From Corynebacterium rhinophilum (GTDB lineage: Bacteria; Actinomycetota; Actinomycetes; Mycobacteriales; Mycobacteriaceae), in NCBI RefSeq assembly GCF_030227225.1, contig NZ_JASPHQ010000006.1, positions 42,429 through 106,428 of the forward strand: a stretch of 64,000 bases of DNA. Direction: 5' to 3'. Positions within the stretch are counted from its first letter, which is position 1. Each line of letters starts with the position of its first letter. The position numbers were made by a program, and so were the translations under genes. The notes beneath the pieces were generated by a model. The model had not been told where the DNA came from and ran no database searches. It saw nothing but the letters and a program-made list of their open reading frames with translations. Shown piece by piece: positions 31,487 to 40,298 of the stretch.

Positions 31487-33778
31487 TCACCGAAAAATAT
31501 TTCCGATGCCGCTCAACACGGAATTTCCCTGCCCCGCAAGGGGGTTATCAGAGACCATATAGGTCCACGTTGCGCTTGGACGGTTCAACCCAGAGTCTGC
31601 AAGGTGTGCCCCCTCGGCGTCAATAGGCACCTGCCTGAAGGTCTCTACGGCCTGATCCACCGCCCGCTGCGCCAAGTCCTTAAATTCGCGCACCGCGATG
31701 CGGTGATATTCGTCAATTGGGGTCTCGCGCGCGATGGCGCGCAGGTGGATGGATTCGCGCACATCATCGAGCAGCTCGAGGTGATCGGCCCAGCCCATGT
31801 CGAGGTGATACAGCATGATCTCCCGCGCCGCCTGAATTCGCACTGCCTCCGGGAGATCCGCAAGCTCGCTCGCCCGTTCAGGGGCTCGCTCAGCTAGTTC
31901 TTGCCACGCTTGGTCTGTATCCAATAGCGCTGCACGGCGCTTATCGATGATGATGCGCTGGTCCGCCAAGAGCTGGTTATACTTCCAGGTTTGCGCGTGA
32001 ATTTCTAGCAATTGGCCCTCTGTTACCCGCTGACAATGGGCTACGAAGTCCTGCACCCGTTTGGATTCGATGAGCCCGCCAGGGCCAGGTTGCGCGCTGA
32101 CCTTTTCCCCAGCTCCGCCTTGTTGCACCACATCATCTTCCAGGGAGACGAAAAATAGCGCCAAGCCTGGGTCCCCTTGGCGCCCTGCACGCCCGCGCAG
32201 CTGGTTATCGAGCCGCGCGGTGCGGTGCCGAGAGGTTCCGATCACGGCAAGGCCGCCGCGCTCGGCCACCTCATCGTGGTCGGCCTCATCGGCGCCGCCG
32301 AGCTTGATGTCCGTACCGCGGCCGGCCATTTGTGTGGAGACGGTTACCCGCCCAATATCGCCGGCTTCGGCGACAATCTGTGCCTCTTCGCGGTCATTTT
32401 TCGCGTTGAGCACGTTGACTTCGATATCGCGATCGCGCAAGGCCTCAGCTAAATTTTCTGATTCCGCCACGTCTTGGGTTCCCACAAGCACTGGTTGACC
32501 GGCTTCGTGCAGGCGGGCAATTTCCTCGACGATGGCCGCTGACTTCTCCCCTATGGTGGCAAAAATGCGATCTTGTTCATCGAAGCGCTGCAGTGGCTTA
32601 TTCCGATCGATAACGGAAACGTGCAGGTCATAAAATTGCCGCAACTGGTCGGTGGCCTCTACAGCAGTACCCGTCATTCCACAGACCAGCGGGTACCGTC
32701 GCATAAGTTCTTGCAGGGTAATCGTATCGAGGATGCGCCCGCCCTCAGAGACTTCCAAGCCCTCCTTGGCTTCTACCGCTGCCTGCAGCCCGTCGGGCCA
32801 GCGTTGCAGATCGGCGACGCGACCACGGGAGGCATCGATAAGCTGCAGCTTGCCGTCCACGACGATGTAGTGAATATCGCGGATCAACAGCGCCTTTGCG
32901 TGCAGCGCCAAGTTAACCTTGACGAGGACGGTGCCGATATTGTCCTCGGAATACAGGGAATCGATGCCGAGCTCTCGCTCCACGCGGGCTGCGCCGACAT
33001 CGGTAAGCTGCACCGTGCGCCCATCATCCGAGATGACGTACTCATGGTTTTCCCGGAGCCGAGAGACCACATTGGTGATTTGCCCCGTAGGAGCCTCACC
33101 GGGGCGATTTCCGGCCAGCACCAGGGGCACGAGGGCCTCGTCCACCAAGACGGAATCGGCCTCGTCCACCAAGGCAACATCGCCAGGCGCCTGCACCGTC
33201 TGTGCGCGTTCGGTGATCTGATTATCGCGCAAAAGATCAAAGCCCAATTCATTGACCGGGGCGTAAATAATATTCTGCGCATACGCCGCGCGGCGCTCAT
33301 CGGCGCTCATACCCTCCGTCACGGAGGATACCTGCAGCCCAAAAAATTCCACGACAGGCCGCATCCATTCAGCATCACGGCTGGCCAGATAGTCATTGAC
33401 CGTCACGACGTGGACGCGCTTTCCAGTTAGCGCGAAACCCGTCGCGGCCATCGCGCCAACGAGAGTTTTGCCCTCACCGGTAGCCATTTGAATGACATCG
33501 CCGGTAAGCAGTCGCAGTACCGCCTGCGATTGCACGGTGAATGGGTGCAGGCCCAGGGTGCGTTCACACGCGACGGCAAGGGCACCCAGGAATTGGGCCT
33601 TGTCTGCGACCTCGCCGCCGCGCACCGCATCGCGGGCGGCTTGGGCCACGGCAGCATCGTCGCTCTGCGCGAATATATCCGCGGCGGAGCGAGCTTCATC
33701 CACGATGGCCTTGGATTTCTTATCGTTTCGCTCGCTTTGCGAGCCCATCGCTTTCCAGAACCAATCGAATGCTCCCAA
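31487..33778 (-). CDS. secA2: accessory preprotein translocase ATPase SecA2
   Basis: SecA2 is the second SecA ATPase of mycobacteria and corynebacteria and exports a subset of proteins. The 763 residues are shorter than housekeeping SecA and end without a C-terminal zinc-binding Cys motif. Visible are Walker A ATGEGKTLVG, the DEAD-like Walker B LVDEADSVLVDEA, TGTAVEATDQLRQFY, STQMAGRGTDIKLGG and QLRGRAGRQGDPG. The TTG start is accepted because AAAGGAGG lies 7 bases before it and the N-terminal MGAFDWFWKAMGS fits. It is adjacent to odhI and divergent from the hydrolase-OsmC gene. Confidence 0.94.
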   Translation of the reverse strand: MGAFDWFWKAMGSQSERNDKKSKAIVDEARSAADIFAQSDDAAVAQAARDAVRGGEVADKAQFLGALAVACERTLGLHPFTVQSQAVLRLLTGDVIQMATGEGKTLVGAMAATGFALTGKRVHVVTVNDYLASRDAEWMRPVVEFFGLQVSSVTEGMSADERRAAYAQNIIYAPVNELGFDLLRDNQITERAQTVQAPGDVALVDEADSVLVDEALVPLVLAGNRPGEAPTGQITNVVSRLRENHEYVISDDGRTVQLTDVGAARVERELGIDSLYSEDNIGTVLVKVNLALHAKALLIRDIHYIVVDGKLQLIDASRGRVADLQRWPDGLQAAVEAKEGLEVSEGGRILDTITLQELMRRYPLVCGMTGTAVEATDQLRQFYDLHVSVIDRNKPLQRFDEQDRIFATIGEKSAAIVEEIARLHEAGQPVLVGTQDVAESENLAEALRDRDIEVNVLNAKNDREEAQIVAEAGDIGRVTVSTQMAGRGTDIKLGGADEADHDEVAERGGLAVIGTSRHRTARLDNQLRGRAGRQGDPGLALFFVSLEDDVVQQGGAGEKVSAQPGPGGLIESKRVQDFVAHCQRVTEGQLLEIHAQTWKYNQLLADQRIIIDKRRAALLDTDQAWQELAERAPERASELADLPEAVRIQAAREIMLYHLDMGWADHLELLDDVRESIHLRAIARETPIDEYHRIAVREFKDLAQRAVDQAVETFRQVPIDAEGAHLADSGLNRPSATWTYMVSDNPLAGQGNSVLSGIGNIFR

Positions 33779-33865
33779 GACAATTCCTCCTTTAGGGACT
33801 GGCTGCCTACGACTCTAGTCAACCTCATCTGGCTTGGAACTTATGGGGCCGTTATTGTAGGTGCC

Positions 33866-35026
33866 ATGCAATCCGTCAATGTTAAGCTGCCGTCCAGCCG
33901 AGGAACCGAGATGGCAGGAACCATCGACTTTCCTGATGCTCCCCCTCTCGCCTTCGCCGTCTTCGCGCATTGCTTTGCCGGCTCGCGCCATACCCCTGGC
34001 GCGGCCCGCACTTCGAAGCAATTAACGGAATTCGGCATCGCCACCCTGCGCTTTGATTTCCCCGGTCTGGGGCAATCAGAAGGCGAGTTTGCGGACACCA
34101 CCTTTAACCAAAATGTCGACGATATCCGCGCCGCAGCGGACTGGCTAGAAGAACGTTATTCCGCACCGCAGATGCTCATTGGCCACTCCCTGGGCGGCGC
34201 GGCGGTGCTCAAGGCCGCCACTGCAATGAAAAAGATTCGGGCCGTGGCCACCATCGGCGCCCCCTTCGATCCCGCACACTCCGTGTTGCACTACGCGGAT
34301 AAGATTGGCGAGGTAGACGCTAATGGTGAGGTCGAGGTTGTCTTGGGAGGCAGGGCTCTCACGATTTCGCGCAAATTCCTAGAGGATTTGGCAGAAACCA
34401 ACCCGGAAGAATACCTACCGCGGTTGCGCAAGCCCCTATTGTCCCTGCATTCCCCCATCGATCAGACGGTGGGCATCGATAATGCGCAGAATATCTTCCG
34501 CATGACCCGCTATCCCAAATCCCTCGTTTCGCTGGATAAGGCCGATCACCTGCTCACCAAGCAAGGGACGGCAGCCCGCGCCGCCGATCTGATCGGGGCT
34601 TGGTCCAGGCAGTTTATCGTTCCCGACTATGAACCCGAAGAAGTGGGCACGGATGCCGCCATTGCCCACCCTGCTACCGGCACCAAATTCGGCGTTGTGG
34701 TCCGCCACAATGACCATTCCGTTACCGCGGACCGCACCAAAAAAGAAGGCGGCAAGGGTAAGGGCTTTTCCGCCACCGGCCTGCTCATGTCCGCCCTGGC
34801 GTCTGCTTCCACCCAGGCCATCAAGGAGGCCGGCAAGAAGCTTGCGCTTGACGATGTCCACGTGACCATCACCCAAACCGGTACCACCTCCTTCGAGCGC
34901 CGCATCGAACTAAAAGGCTCCTTGAGCGATTCCGAGGTCGATGCACTGCGTGCGGCCGCGCGCGATACCGACGTCGAACGCATGGCCGCCGGTGCCACCA
35001 TCACCGATATCGTGGACGCCAACTAA
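33866..35026 (+). CDS. alpha/beta hydrolase fused to a cysteine-less OsmC domain
   Basis: The 386-residue protein has an alpha/beta hydrolase (about 1-250) with the oxyanion-region FAHCFAGSR, nucleophile elbow GHSLGG and an acid/His end around DKADHLL. An OsmC-like domain follows (about 265-386). Characterised OsmC/Ohr proteins reduce organic hydroperoxides with two cysteines, one in the central helix after the LL-x-ALG segment and one near the C-terminal CPVH motif. Here those places read LLMSALASAST and RDTDVERMA, so both cysteines are missing. The fold may be kept for binding or dimerisation. The start is weakly supported: GTAGG is close before the ATG. It overlaps ychJ by one base (TAATG). 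Confidence 0.85.
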   Translation: MQSVNVKLPSSRGTEMAGTIDFPDAPPLAFAVFAHCFAGSRHTPGAARTSKQLTEFGIATLRFDFPGLGQSEGEFADTTFNQNVDDIRAAADWLEERYSAPQMLIGHSLGGAAVLKAATAMKKIRAVATIGAPFDPAHSVLHYADKIGEVDANGEVEVVLGGRALTISRKFLEDLAETNPEEYLPRLRKPLLSLHSPIDQTVGIDNAQNIFRMTRYPKSLVSLDKADHLLTKQGTAARAADLIGAWSRQFIVPDYEPEEVGTDAAIAHPATGTKFGVVVRHNDHSVTADRTKKEGGKGKGFSATGLLMSALASASTQAIKEAGKKLALDDVHVTITQTGTTSFERRIELKGSLSDSEVDALRAAARDTDVERMAAGATITDIVDAN

Positions 35027-35424
35027 TGGTGGCCCTCAACCCCATCGCTGATTCCCGCCGCTGCCCCTGCACGAGCGGGCTGAGCTTTGGCGAATGCTGC
35101 GGCAAGTACCACGCCGGCGCCAAAGCCCCCACGGCCGAGGCTCTCATGCGGTCGCGGTTTAGTGCCTTCGTCAGCGGCGATGAGGACTACCTCCTGCGCA
35201 CTTGGGATCCGGTGACTCGACCCAGCTCATTGGACCTGGCCGATTCCCCCATCCGGTTCTACCGCCTCGATATCCTCGATACCGAGCGCGGTGGTCTTGT
35301 AGACGATGAAGGCATCGTGGAATTTGAAGCCTTCTACAAGGGCGAGGCAGTAGGCTCCCAGCGGGAGCGATCGTCTTTCCGGCGCCTTAATGGTGCATGG
35401 GTCTATTCCACCGGCGAGCTTTAA
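35026..35424 (+). CDS. ychJ: YchJ/UPF0225 family SEC-C protein
   Basis: This 132-residue protein has an N-terminal SEC-C-like zinc motif: CPCTSGLSFGECCGKYH places Cys residues in the C-x-C...CC arrangement. A conserved domain follows with LMRSRFSAFVSGDEDYLLRTWDP and FYRLDILDTERGG. YchJ-family proteins are widespread but have no firmly known function; an NTF2-like fold is typical. The ATG overlaps the stop of the hydrolase-OsmC gene, so the two are translationally coupled. It is the last core gene before the tRNA and the accessory region. Confidence 0.88.
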   Translation: MVALNPIADSRRCPCTSGLSFGECCGKYHAGAKAPTAEALMRSRFSAFVSGDEDYLLRTWDPVTRPSSLDLADSPIRFYRLDILDTERGGLVDDEGIVEFEAFYKGEAVGSQRERSSFRRLNGAWVYSTGEL

Positions 35425-35443
35425 TGCAGGTCACGGCCTAGAT

Positions 35444-35472
35444 TTCACTGTGGAATTATCCTGATGTAATCT
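35444..35472 (+). promoter_or_regulatory. probable tRNA-Pro promoter
   Basis: TTCACT (35444-35449) and TAATCT (35467-35472) are separated by 17 bases and lie about 28 bases before the tRNA. CCTAGATT/AATCTAGG arms (35437-35444 and 35468-35475) also bracket this region. Confidence 0.5.
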
Positions 35473-35500
35473 AGGGCAGTCGCAACAAATAATGCGACGC

Positions 35501-35574
35501 CGGGCTATGGCGCAGTTTGGTAGCGCACTACACTGGGGGTGTAGGGGTCGCAGGTTCAAATCCTGTTAGCCCGA
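35501..35574 (+). tRNA. tRNA-Pro (anticodon GGG)
   Basis: The 74-base sequence folds as a cloverleaf. CGGGCTA at the 5' end pairs with TAGCCCG at 35567-35573. The anticodon stem CTACA/TGTAG encloses the loop CTGGGGG with anticodon GGG. The T-arm carries GGTTCAAATCC. The discriminator is A and no CCA is encoded. It is followed by its own terminator. Confidence 0.95.
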
Positions 35575-35580
35575 CAACTT

Positions 35581-35622
35581 ATCCCACGGCTATGGATTTA
35601 CTTCCACGGCCGTGGGATTTTC
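35581..35622 (+). terminator. terminator after tRNA-Pro
   Basis: ATCCCACGGC (35581-35590) pairs perfectly with GCCGTGGGAT (35609-35618), followed by TTTTCTGTG. Confidence 0.82.
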
Positions 35623-35634
35623 TGTGTGCCTCGC

Positions 35635-36204
35635 CTACACCGCAAATAGGATGGCGAGACCAAGCAGTATAAGCACCGTGGGGAATAACACGCTCTCCCA
35701 CTTCTCTAGTGCTTCTGCCACCGCTGGCCGTGTGGCCACAAATTTCGCCGCCGCTACTAAGCCGGCGACTAAGACGAGGAATACGACGCAGTACACCGCG
35801 ATATCTGCGGGCGAAGAGGTGGTAAATACCGGCAGGTACACACCGATATTATCGCCGCCATTGGCAAAGGTGACCCCGGCTACCGCAGCGATACTGAGTT
35901 TCTTTCCAGAAACGTCATCGTCCTCTTCCCCGCGAAAAGCCTCCCAGGCCGCCCAGAGGCCAATGGCCAAGGGAATAAGCCCGAAAAAGCGAATCCAGTC
36001 TTCCGGAAGGATGGCGCTAAGTCCCAGACCAAGTGCCACAGAGACCGCGAGGATCCCCAAAAATCCCAGGTACTGGCCCAAAAGGATGGTTTTGGTCGTG
36101 CCCTTCCTGCCCGCGCCACGGGCAAAGAATAGCGAGAGAACAACGATATCATCGATATTGGTGACGATGAATAAGACGATTGCGGATGCGAGAGTAGTAA
36201 GCAC
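35635..36204 (-). CDS. CadD-like cadmium resistance transporter
   Basis: This 189-residue membrane protein has about five to six helices and belongs to the CadD/LysE-like family, known from staphylococci for cadmium resistance. The conserved acidic motif TNIDDIVVLSLFFARG is in the first helix region, and a second copy, FANGGDNIGVYLPVF, lies in the middle, typical of the internal repeat. The real substrate here is unproven. TAAGCT ends 6 bases before the GTG start, so it may be leaderless. It is the first gene of the accessory block after tRNA-Pro. Confidence 0.8.
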   Translation of the reverse strand: MLTTLASAIVLFIVTNIDDIVVLSLFFARGAGRKGTTKTILLGQYLGFLGILAVSVALGLGLSAILPEDWIRFFGLIPLAIGLWAAWEAFRGEEDDDVSGKKLSIAAVAGVTFANGGDNIGVYLPVFTTSSPADIAVYCVVFLVLVAGLVAAAKFVATRPAVAEALEKWESVLFPTVLILLGLAILFAV

Positions 36205-36300
36205 CCAGATAGCTTAACGCGTCCACCGATGACAATTGTCATGGAAACCTAGTGACACAGTTCCTGCAATTCCGGGCGCAAACCTAGTTAAGTGCAAGAC

Positions 36301-37278
36301 ATGAAAACTACACGTATCCCTAACTCAGATTCCTCAACAGCGATTGAGGTACGCGACGTAGAAAAAGTCTTCGCAGCAAATTCCTCGCATTCAGTGCGAG
36401 CACTTAATGACGTATCAGTCTCCATCGCCCCCGGAGAAATCGTAGCGCTGCTAGGTACTAACGGCGCTGGAAAGTCCACACTTATTGACCTCATCTTGGG
36501 GCTTACCGAACCATCTTCCGGCACTGTCACAGTCCTAGGCAAAAGTCCCCGGGAAGCGATCAATAACGCACAGCTGGCAGCGGTACTTCAATCCGGAGGT
36601 CTTCTCCCTGACCTCACTGTAAGCGATACCTTAAAGATGATTTCCGCTACCTTTGCCCAGCCCCTAGACATTGGCGAGGTTGCACATCACGCCAACTTAG
36701 AACCGATATTGTCGCGACGAGTGGGTAAGTGCTCCGGCGGCGAGCAACAACGTCTTCGTTTCGCGCTTGCACTCCTGGGTGACCCGCAGATTCTCATCCT
36801 TGACGAGCCGACTGCCGGCATGGATCCAGGCGCTCGCCGGGATTTTTGGGCGTCCATGCAGCACCAGGCTGAGCTCGGGCGGACCCTCTTCTTCGCGACA
36901 CACTATCTCGAAGAAGCAGACAATTTTGCTGAAAGGATAGTGCTTTTGCACAAAGGGGAAGTTATGGCCGATGACAAGGTAATTGACATACGTAACCGCG
37001 GCGAGGTTCGAAGAATTACGGCCCAGTTTGACGGCAGTATTCCTCCAGCGAGTTCGCTACCGGACGTTACTGAAGTCACCCGCACTGGAGATCACGTCCA
37101 CATGACTACCACAGATTCGGATTCACTGGCCCGCCATCTTCTTAACCACACAGGCGCCTATGACCTCACCATTAGCGCTCATAGTCTGGAAAATACTTTT
37201 CTCGCGCTCACCGATGAGCACAGCTACCCCCCTTTCACCTCCCGCCAGCCCCAAACGAAAGATTCCAACCATGTCTAA
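36301..37278 (+). CDS. ABC-2 type exporter, ATP-binding subunit
   Basis: This 325-residue ATPase has Walker A LLGTNGAGKST, the Q-loop in AVLQSGGLLPDLTVSDTL, the signature KCSGGEQQRLR (LSGGQ-type with Cys), Walker B ILILDEPTAGMD and the H-loop in FFATHYLEEAD. It is closest to the drug/peptide exporter ATPases of the DrrA/CcmA type. The C-terminal ~90 residues form the additional regulatory domain seen in DrrA. TTAAGT lies 7 bases before the ATG. It overlaps the permease gene by 8 bases, and a histidine kinase and response regulator follow, which points to a self-regulated detoxification or peptide-resistance module. Confidence 0.88.
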   Translation: MKTTRIPNSDSSTAIEVRDVEKVFAANSSHSVRALNDVSVSIAPGEIVALLGTNGAGKSTLIDLILGLTEPSSGTVTVLGKSPREAINNAQLAAVLQSGGLLPDLTVSDTLKMISATFAQPLDIGEVAHHANLEPILSRRVGKCSGGEQQRLRFALALLGDPQILILDEPTAGMDPGARRDFWASMQHQAELGRTLFFATHYLEEADNFAERIVLLHKGEVMADDKVIDIRNRGEVRRITAQFDGSIPPASSLPDVTEVTRTGDHVHMTTTDSDSLARHLLNHTGAYDLTISAHSLENTFLALTDEHSYPPFTSRQPQTKDSNHV

Positions 37279-38065
37279 TAGTTCCACCGCGCCCGCATTT
37301 AGTAACACAATGCGTTTTGCTGGGTACAATTTCCTCCGGCTGCGCCGCAACCTCGCCCCGCTATTTTTCACCACCATTTTGCCGGTATTTTTCTATTTAC
37401 TTTTCGGCACACTAATGGACTTTGGCAGCCTTCCCATTCACAACGATACCTTTGCAGCTCTCCAAATGATCAGCATGGCACTGTACGGCGGCGTCGCCGG
37501 TGCGGTGGGAGCCGCTGCTGCTTCAGTCACTGATGCCAGGTCCGGTTGGAGACGCCAACTGGCGCTTACTCCGCTGCGCCCTCACCAGATCCTCTGGGCG
37601 AATATCACCTCCATAGCATTGCAAGCTCTGCTCCCCATTGCAGCTGTGTTTCTCACTGGTGCATTAACTAAAGCTGAGATGGAGCCCCACCAGTGGGCTT
37701 TGTCCTTTCTTGCGTGCGCTGTTGTCTCTATTCCCTTTGGCTTATATGGGATGATATGGGCACTTGCTTTACCGACGGATAACTCCGTGGCCATTGCTTC
37801 TTCCTCCATTGTCCTCCTGCTGTTCGCCGCCAATGTCTTTATCCCCCTATCTTCCTCACTTATGGCGTTTGGCCGCTTTACACCCCTTTTTGGCCCAGTC
37901 GTGTTGGCTCAATGGCCATTGGCAGAAGGGATGCAACTGCTAAATGATGCCGATGGCACGGTTAACCATTCCTTGTGGAGCGCGGGACTAAACTTCGCCG
38001 TATGGACCGCAATTTTCGTCGGAGCCTGCGCAATGCTGCTCCACCGCGACAAATCACGAATGTAA
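37271..38065 (+). CDS. ABC-2 type exporter, permease subunit
   Basis: This 264-residue protein has six hydrophobic helices and an N-terminal cytoplasmic segment with RFAGYNFLRLRRNLAPLFFT, followed by ILPVFFYLLFGTLM, the usual start of ABC-2 permeases. It is the membrane partner of the ATPase that overlaps it by 8 bases. The stop overlaps the histidine kinase start by one base (TAATG). The substrate is unknown. Confidence 0.85.
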   Translation: MSNSSTAPAFSNTMRFAGYNFLRLRRNLAPLFFTTILPVFFYLLFGTLMDFGSLPIHNDTFAALQMISMALYGGVAGAVGAAAASVTDARSGWRRQLALTPLRPHQILWANITSIALQALLPIAAVFLTGALTKAEMEPHQWALSFLACAVVSIPFGLYGMIWALALPTDNSVAIASSSIVLLLFAANVFIPLSSSLMAFGRFTPLFGPVVLAQWPLAEGMQLLNDADGTVNHSLWSAGLNFAVWTAIFVGACAMLLHRDKSRM

Positions 38066-39201
38066 TGAATTCATTCCACTCGCCCTTCAAGGGATTCGCT
38101 ACAAATAATGCGGTGTTTGCCAGCGTTTGGCTTATATTTCTGCTCTTCGGCTTAATTCTCAATTTCGTTCAGCCTGGTGTGGATGCTACGCAGCGCCTAG
38201 GATCCACTGCCTGTGTTATCGCTTTCAGCGCCCTATATTTCTTCAGCTTTGGTTCGGTGACTTACTACCCGCGGGGCTGGAACTTACGTTATCGTTTGGC
38301 CGCTCGGTGGACTGCCTTAGCGCTCATAGCACTTATCTCCATACCCTTCTTTGGAGTTTATGCCACCACATTTGTGCCCTATCTAGCTGCATTCCTCGGG
38401 TTTCAATTACCACTGCGCCGGGCATTGTTATGGGTACTCCTTACCGGACTCGTAGTCACAGGTGCTTTATGGAGCGTGGATTCGCAGGACCTCTTATGGA
38501 CATTCATTGTGATATTCGTCTGGCCAATTTTGCTGGTGTTGCTAGGCACAATGTCTCAAAGAGAAGACTCGCGCACGGATTTAGAGCATCAACTCGATCT
38601 CGCTCGCCAACGCGAAGACATTGCCACAGACGTCCATGATTTGCTCGGCCACTCGCTTACCGTCATCAATTTAAAATCTGAGTTGGCACAGCGGCTCGTT
38701 GACGTAGATCCGACTCGAGCTCGAAACGAGCTGCAAGAAATAAGTGACCTTTCCCGTAAGGGTTTGGCAGAAGTCCGCTCCACAGTTACCCGGATGCGCA
38801 TGCCGACCTTCGAAGGAGAAGTTCAGGCAGCACGGCGAGCGTTCGACACCACAGGGATTCAGGCGCATCTTCCTGCCAACGTCCGAGCCGTTGGACTTTA
38901 TGACGCAGCCTTTTCTTGGGCATTACGCGAGCTCACCACTAACGTTATACGCCACTCAGGAGCACAGCACTGCTGGGTTAGCGTAACCCAAAATAAGCTC
39001 CAAGTCGTAGACGATGGTTGCGGCTTCGATCCGGAAAAGCAGTACCACAGTGACGGGCTACACGGGCTGCATAAGCGAATGGAGGACAGCGGCGGAAAGT
39101 TGATTATTATGAGGAAGGACGACCGCACCGTAGCGCTGATTACTATGAACGGTGATACCGAATTACTACCCTTGGACAGTGAAATTGGTTCCGATGGCTG
39201 A
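38065..39201 (+). CDS. sensor histidine kinase (NarL/DesK type)
   Basis: This 378-residue kinase has about six transmembrane helices in the first ~175 residues with hardly any extracellular domain, so it probably senses signals within the membrane. The HisKA_3 phospho-acceptor is in ATDVHDLLGHSLTVINLKSE. The ATP-binding domain has WALRELTTNVIRHSGA (N box) and VVDDGCGFDPE (G1 box). The layout matches bacitracin/LiaS- and DesK-like sensors that often control neighbouring ABC exporters. It overlaps the permease by one base and the regulator by 8 bases. Confidence 0.9.
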   Translation: MNSFHSPFKGFATNNAVFASVWLIFLLFGLILNFVQPGVDATQRLGSTACVIAFSALYFFSFGSVTYYPRGWNLRYRLAARWTALALIALISIPFFGVYATTFVPYLAAFLGFQLPLRRALLWVLLTGLVVTGALWSVDSQDLLWTFIVIFVWPILLVLLGTMSQREDSRTDLEHQLDLARQREDIATDVHDLLGHSLTVINLKSELAQRLVDVDPTRARNELQEISDLSRKGLAEVRSTVTRMRMPTFEGEVQAARRAFDTTGIQAHLPANVRAVGLYDAAFSWALRELTTNVIRHSGAQHCWVSVTQNKLQVVDDGCGFDPEKQYHSDGLHGLHKRMEDSGGKLIIMRKDDRTVALITMNGDTELLPLDSEIGSDG

Positions 39202-39811
39202 GACATCTCCACCCATCCGTATCCTCATCGCGGAGGATCAATCATTGGTTCGCGGTGCCCTTGTCGCTCTCCTAGCTACCGAACCAGATATCGAGGTAGT
39301 TGCTCAATGCGCAACGGGCAACGAGGTTGCGGGGCTCGTCGCCAAGCACAATGTGGAGGTAGCTCTACTCGATATTGAAATGCCGGGAAAGAGCGGTCTA
39401 GACGTAGCAGAAGAACTCTCCGACAGTCCATGCAAATGCCTCATCGTTACTACTTTTGGCCGCGGCGGCTATGTAAAACGTGCTATTGATGCTGACATCG
39501 CTGGATTCATAGTCAAAGACACTCCCCCAGAACAACTCGCGGAGGCAATTCGCCGAGTAAAAGCTGGGCTGCGGGTGATCGATCCTGCCTTAGCACGAGA
39601 GAGTCTTTTTACCCCGGACAACCCGCTCACACCCCGGGAACGAGAAATCGCGCGGCTTTTATTATCTGGGGTGGCTTCCTCAGAACTGGCGCGCAAAGTG
39701 CATCTTAGTCCTGGCAGCGTGCGCAACGTCGTGTCCAGTATCATGACAAAAACCGATGCAAGTAATCGCTACGAGGCTGCGACGAAAGCCCAAACTCAGG
39801 GCTGGATTTAA
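39194..39811 (+). CDS. NarL/LuxR-family response regulator
   Basis: This 205-residue regulator has a receiver domain with the acidic pocket in LIAEDQS, phospho-acceptor Asp60 in VALLDIEMPG, Thr in VTTFGR and Lys in IVKDTPPEQL. The C-terminal LuxR-type HTH shows LTPREREIARLLLSGVASSELARKVHLS and VRNVVSSIMTKT. It is coupled to the histidine kinase by an 8-base overlap and most likely controls the upstream ABC-2 exporter. A hairpin terminator ends the four-gene operon. Confidence 0.92.
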   Translation: MAETSPPIRILIAEDQSLVRGALVALLATEPDIEVVAQCATGNEVAGLVAKHNVEVALLDIEMPGKSGLDVAEELSDSPCKCLIVTTFGRGGYVKRAIDADIAGFIVKDTPPEQLAEAIRRVKAGLRVIDPALARESLFTPDNPLTPREREIARLLLSGVASSELARKVHLSPGSVRNVVSSIMTKTDASNRYEAATKAQTQGWI

Positions 39812-39875
39812 AAAGCGCATTTTTCATCAGTCCAATCGGACCGCGTTTTCCAGAAAAACCGGCCATAGACATAAC

Positions 39876-39914
39876 CTTAAGCCCCGCTCCTGTCTGGAAC
39901 GGGGCTTAAGCCAT
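39876..39914. terminator. terminator between the two-component operon and the antitoxin-like gene
   Basis: CTTAAGCCCCG (39876-39886) and CGGGGCTTAAG (39900-39910) are perfect 11-base arms between convergent genes, followed by an AT-rich stretch. Confidence 0.75.
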
Positions 39915-39939
39915 ATTTAATTAGAAATTAGGGCGAGAA

Positions 39940-40137
39940 CTACTTGTTCTCGTCGTCACCGTCGTTATTGGTGCCGAGCTTGTCATCAATGACATCGCGG
40001 GCCTTGTCTACCTGGTCTGCCTTGTCTTCGCCCAGCTTGTCCTTGGCAAAGTCCTCGGCCTTGTCCAGACCTTCGTTGGTAACTTCCTGGCCCTTTTCGG
40101 AGTTCAGCGCTTCCTTTGCCTTGTCAAAAATACCCAT
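39940..40137 (-). CDS. Rv0909-type antitoxin-like small protein
   Basis: This 65-residue, strongly charged protein starts MGIFDKAKEALNSEKG and has repeated D-K-A/D-F-A-K-D elements predicted to be amphipathic helix. The sequence resembles the MT0933/Rv0909-type antitoxin family. In M. tuberculosis Rv0909 pairs with the toxin Rv0910, a START-like SRPBCC protein. No such toxin is adjacent here, so it is either solitary or belongs to a general stress-protein-like group of similar composition. AAAGGA lies 6-7 bases before the ATG. Confidence 0.65.
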   Translation of the reverse strand: MGIFDKAKEALNSEKGQEVTNEGLDKAEDFAKDKLGEDKADQVDKARDVIDDKLGTNNDGDDENK

Positions 40138-40298
40138 TGCTAATCCTTTCGTTGTTTACTTCATCTAACCATTGCCGCATCCGGCAACACTGCCCACGAT
40201 AATGACACTGCCGAGACTTCGCCACCAAAGGTTGTCAGAAGTTCTAAAGTGATAGCGTTAATGAGATCAATGACCAGCTCGCACGGAAAAGGCAACAA

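Noticed and set aside
35501..35574. tRNA-Pro as attachment site of an integrated element
   Set aside because: No integrase gene and no second copy of the tRNA 3' end was found in the window.
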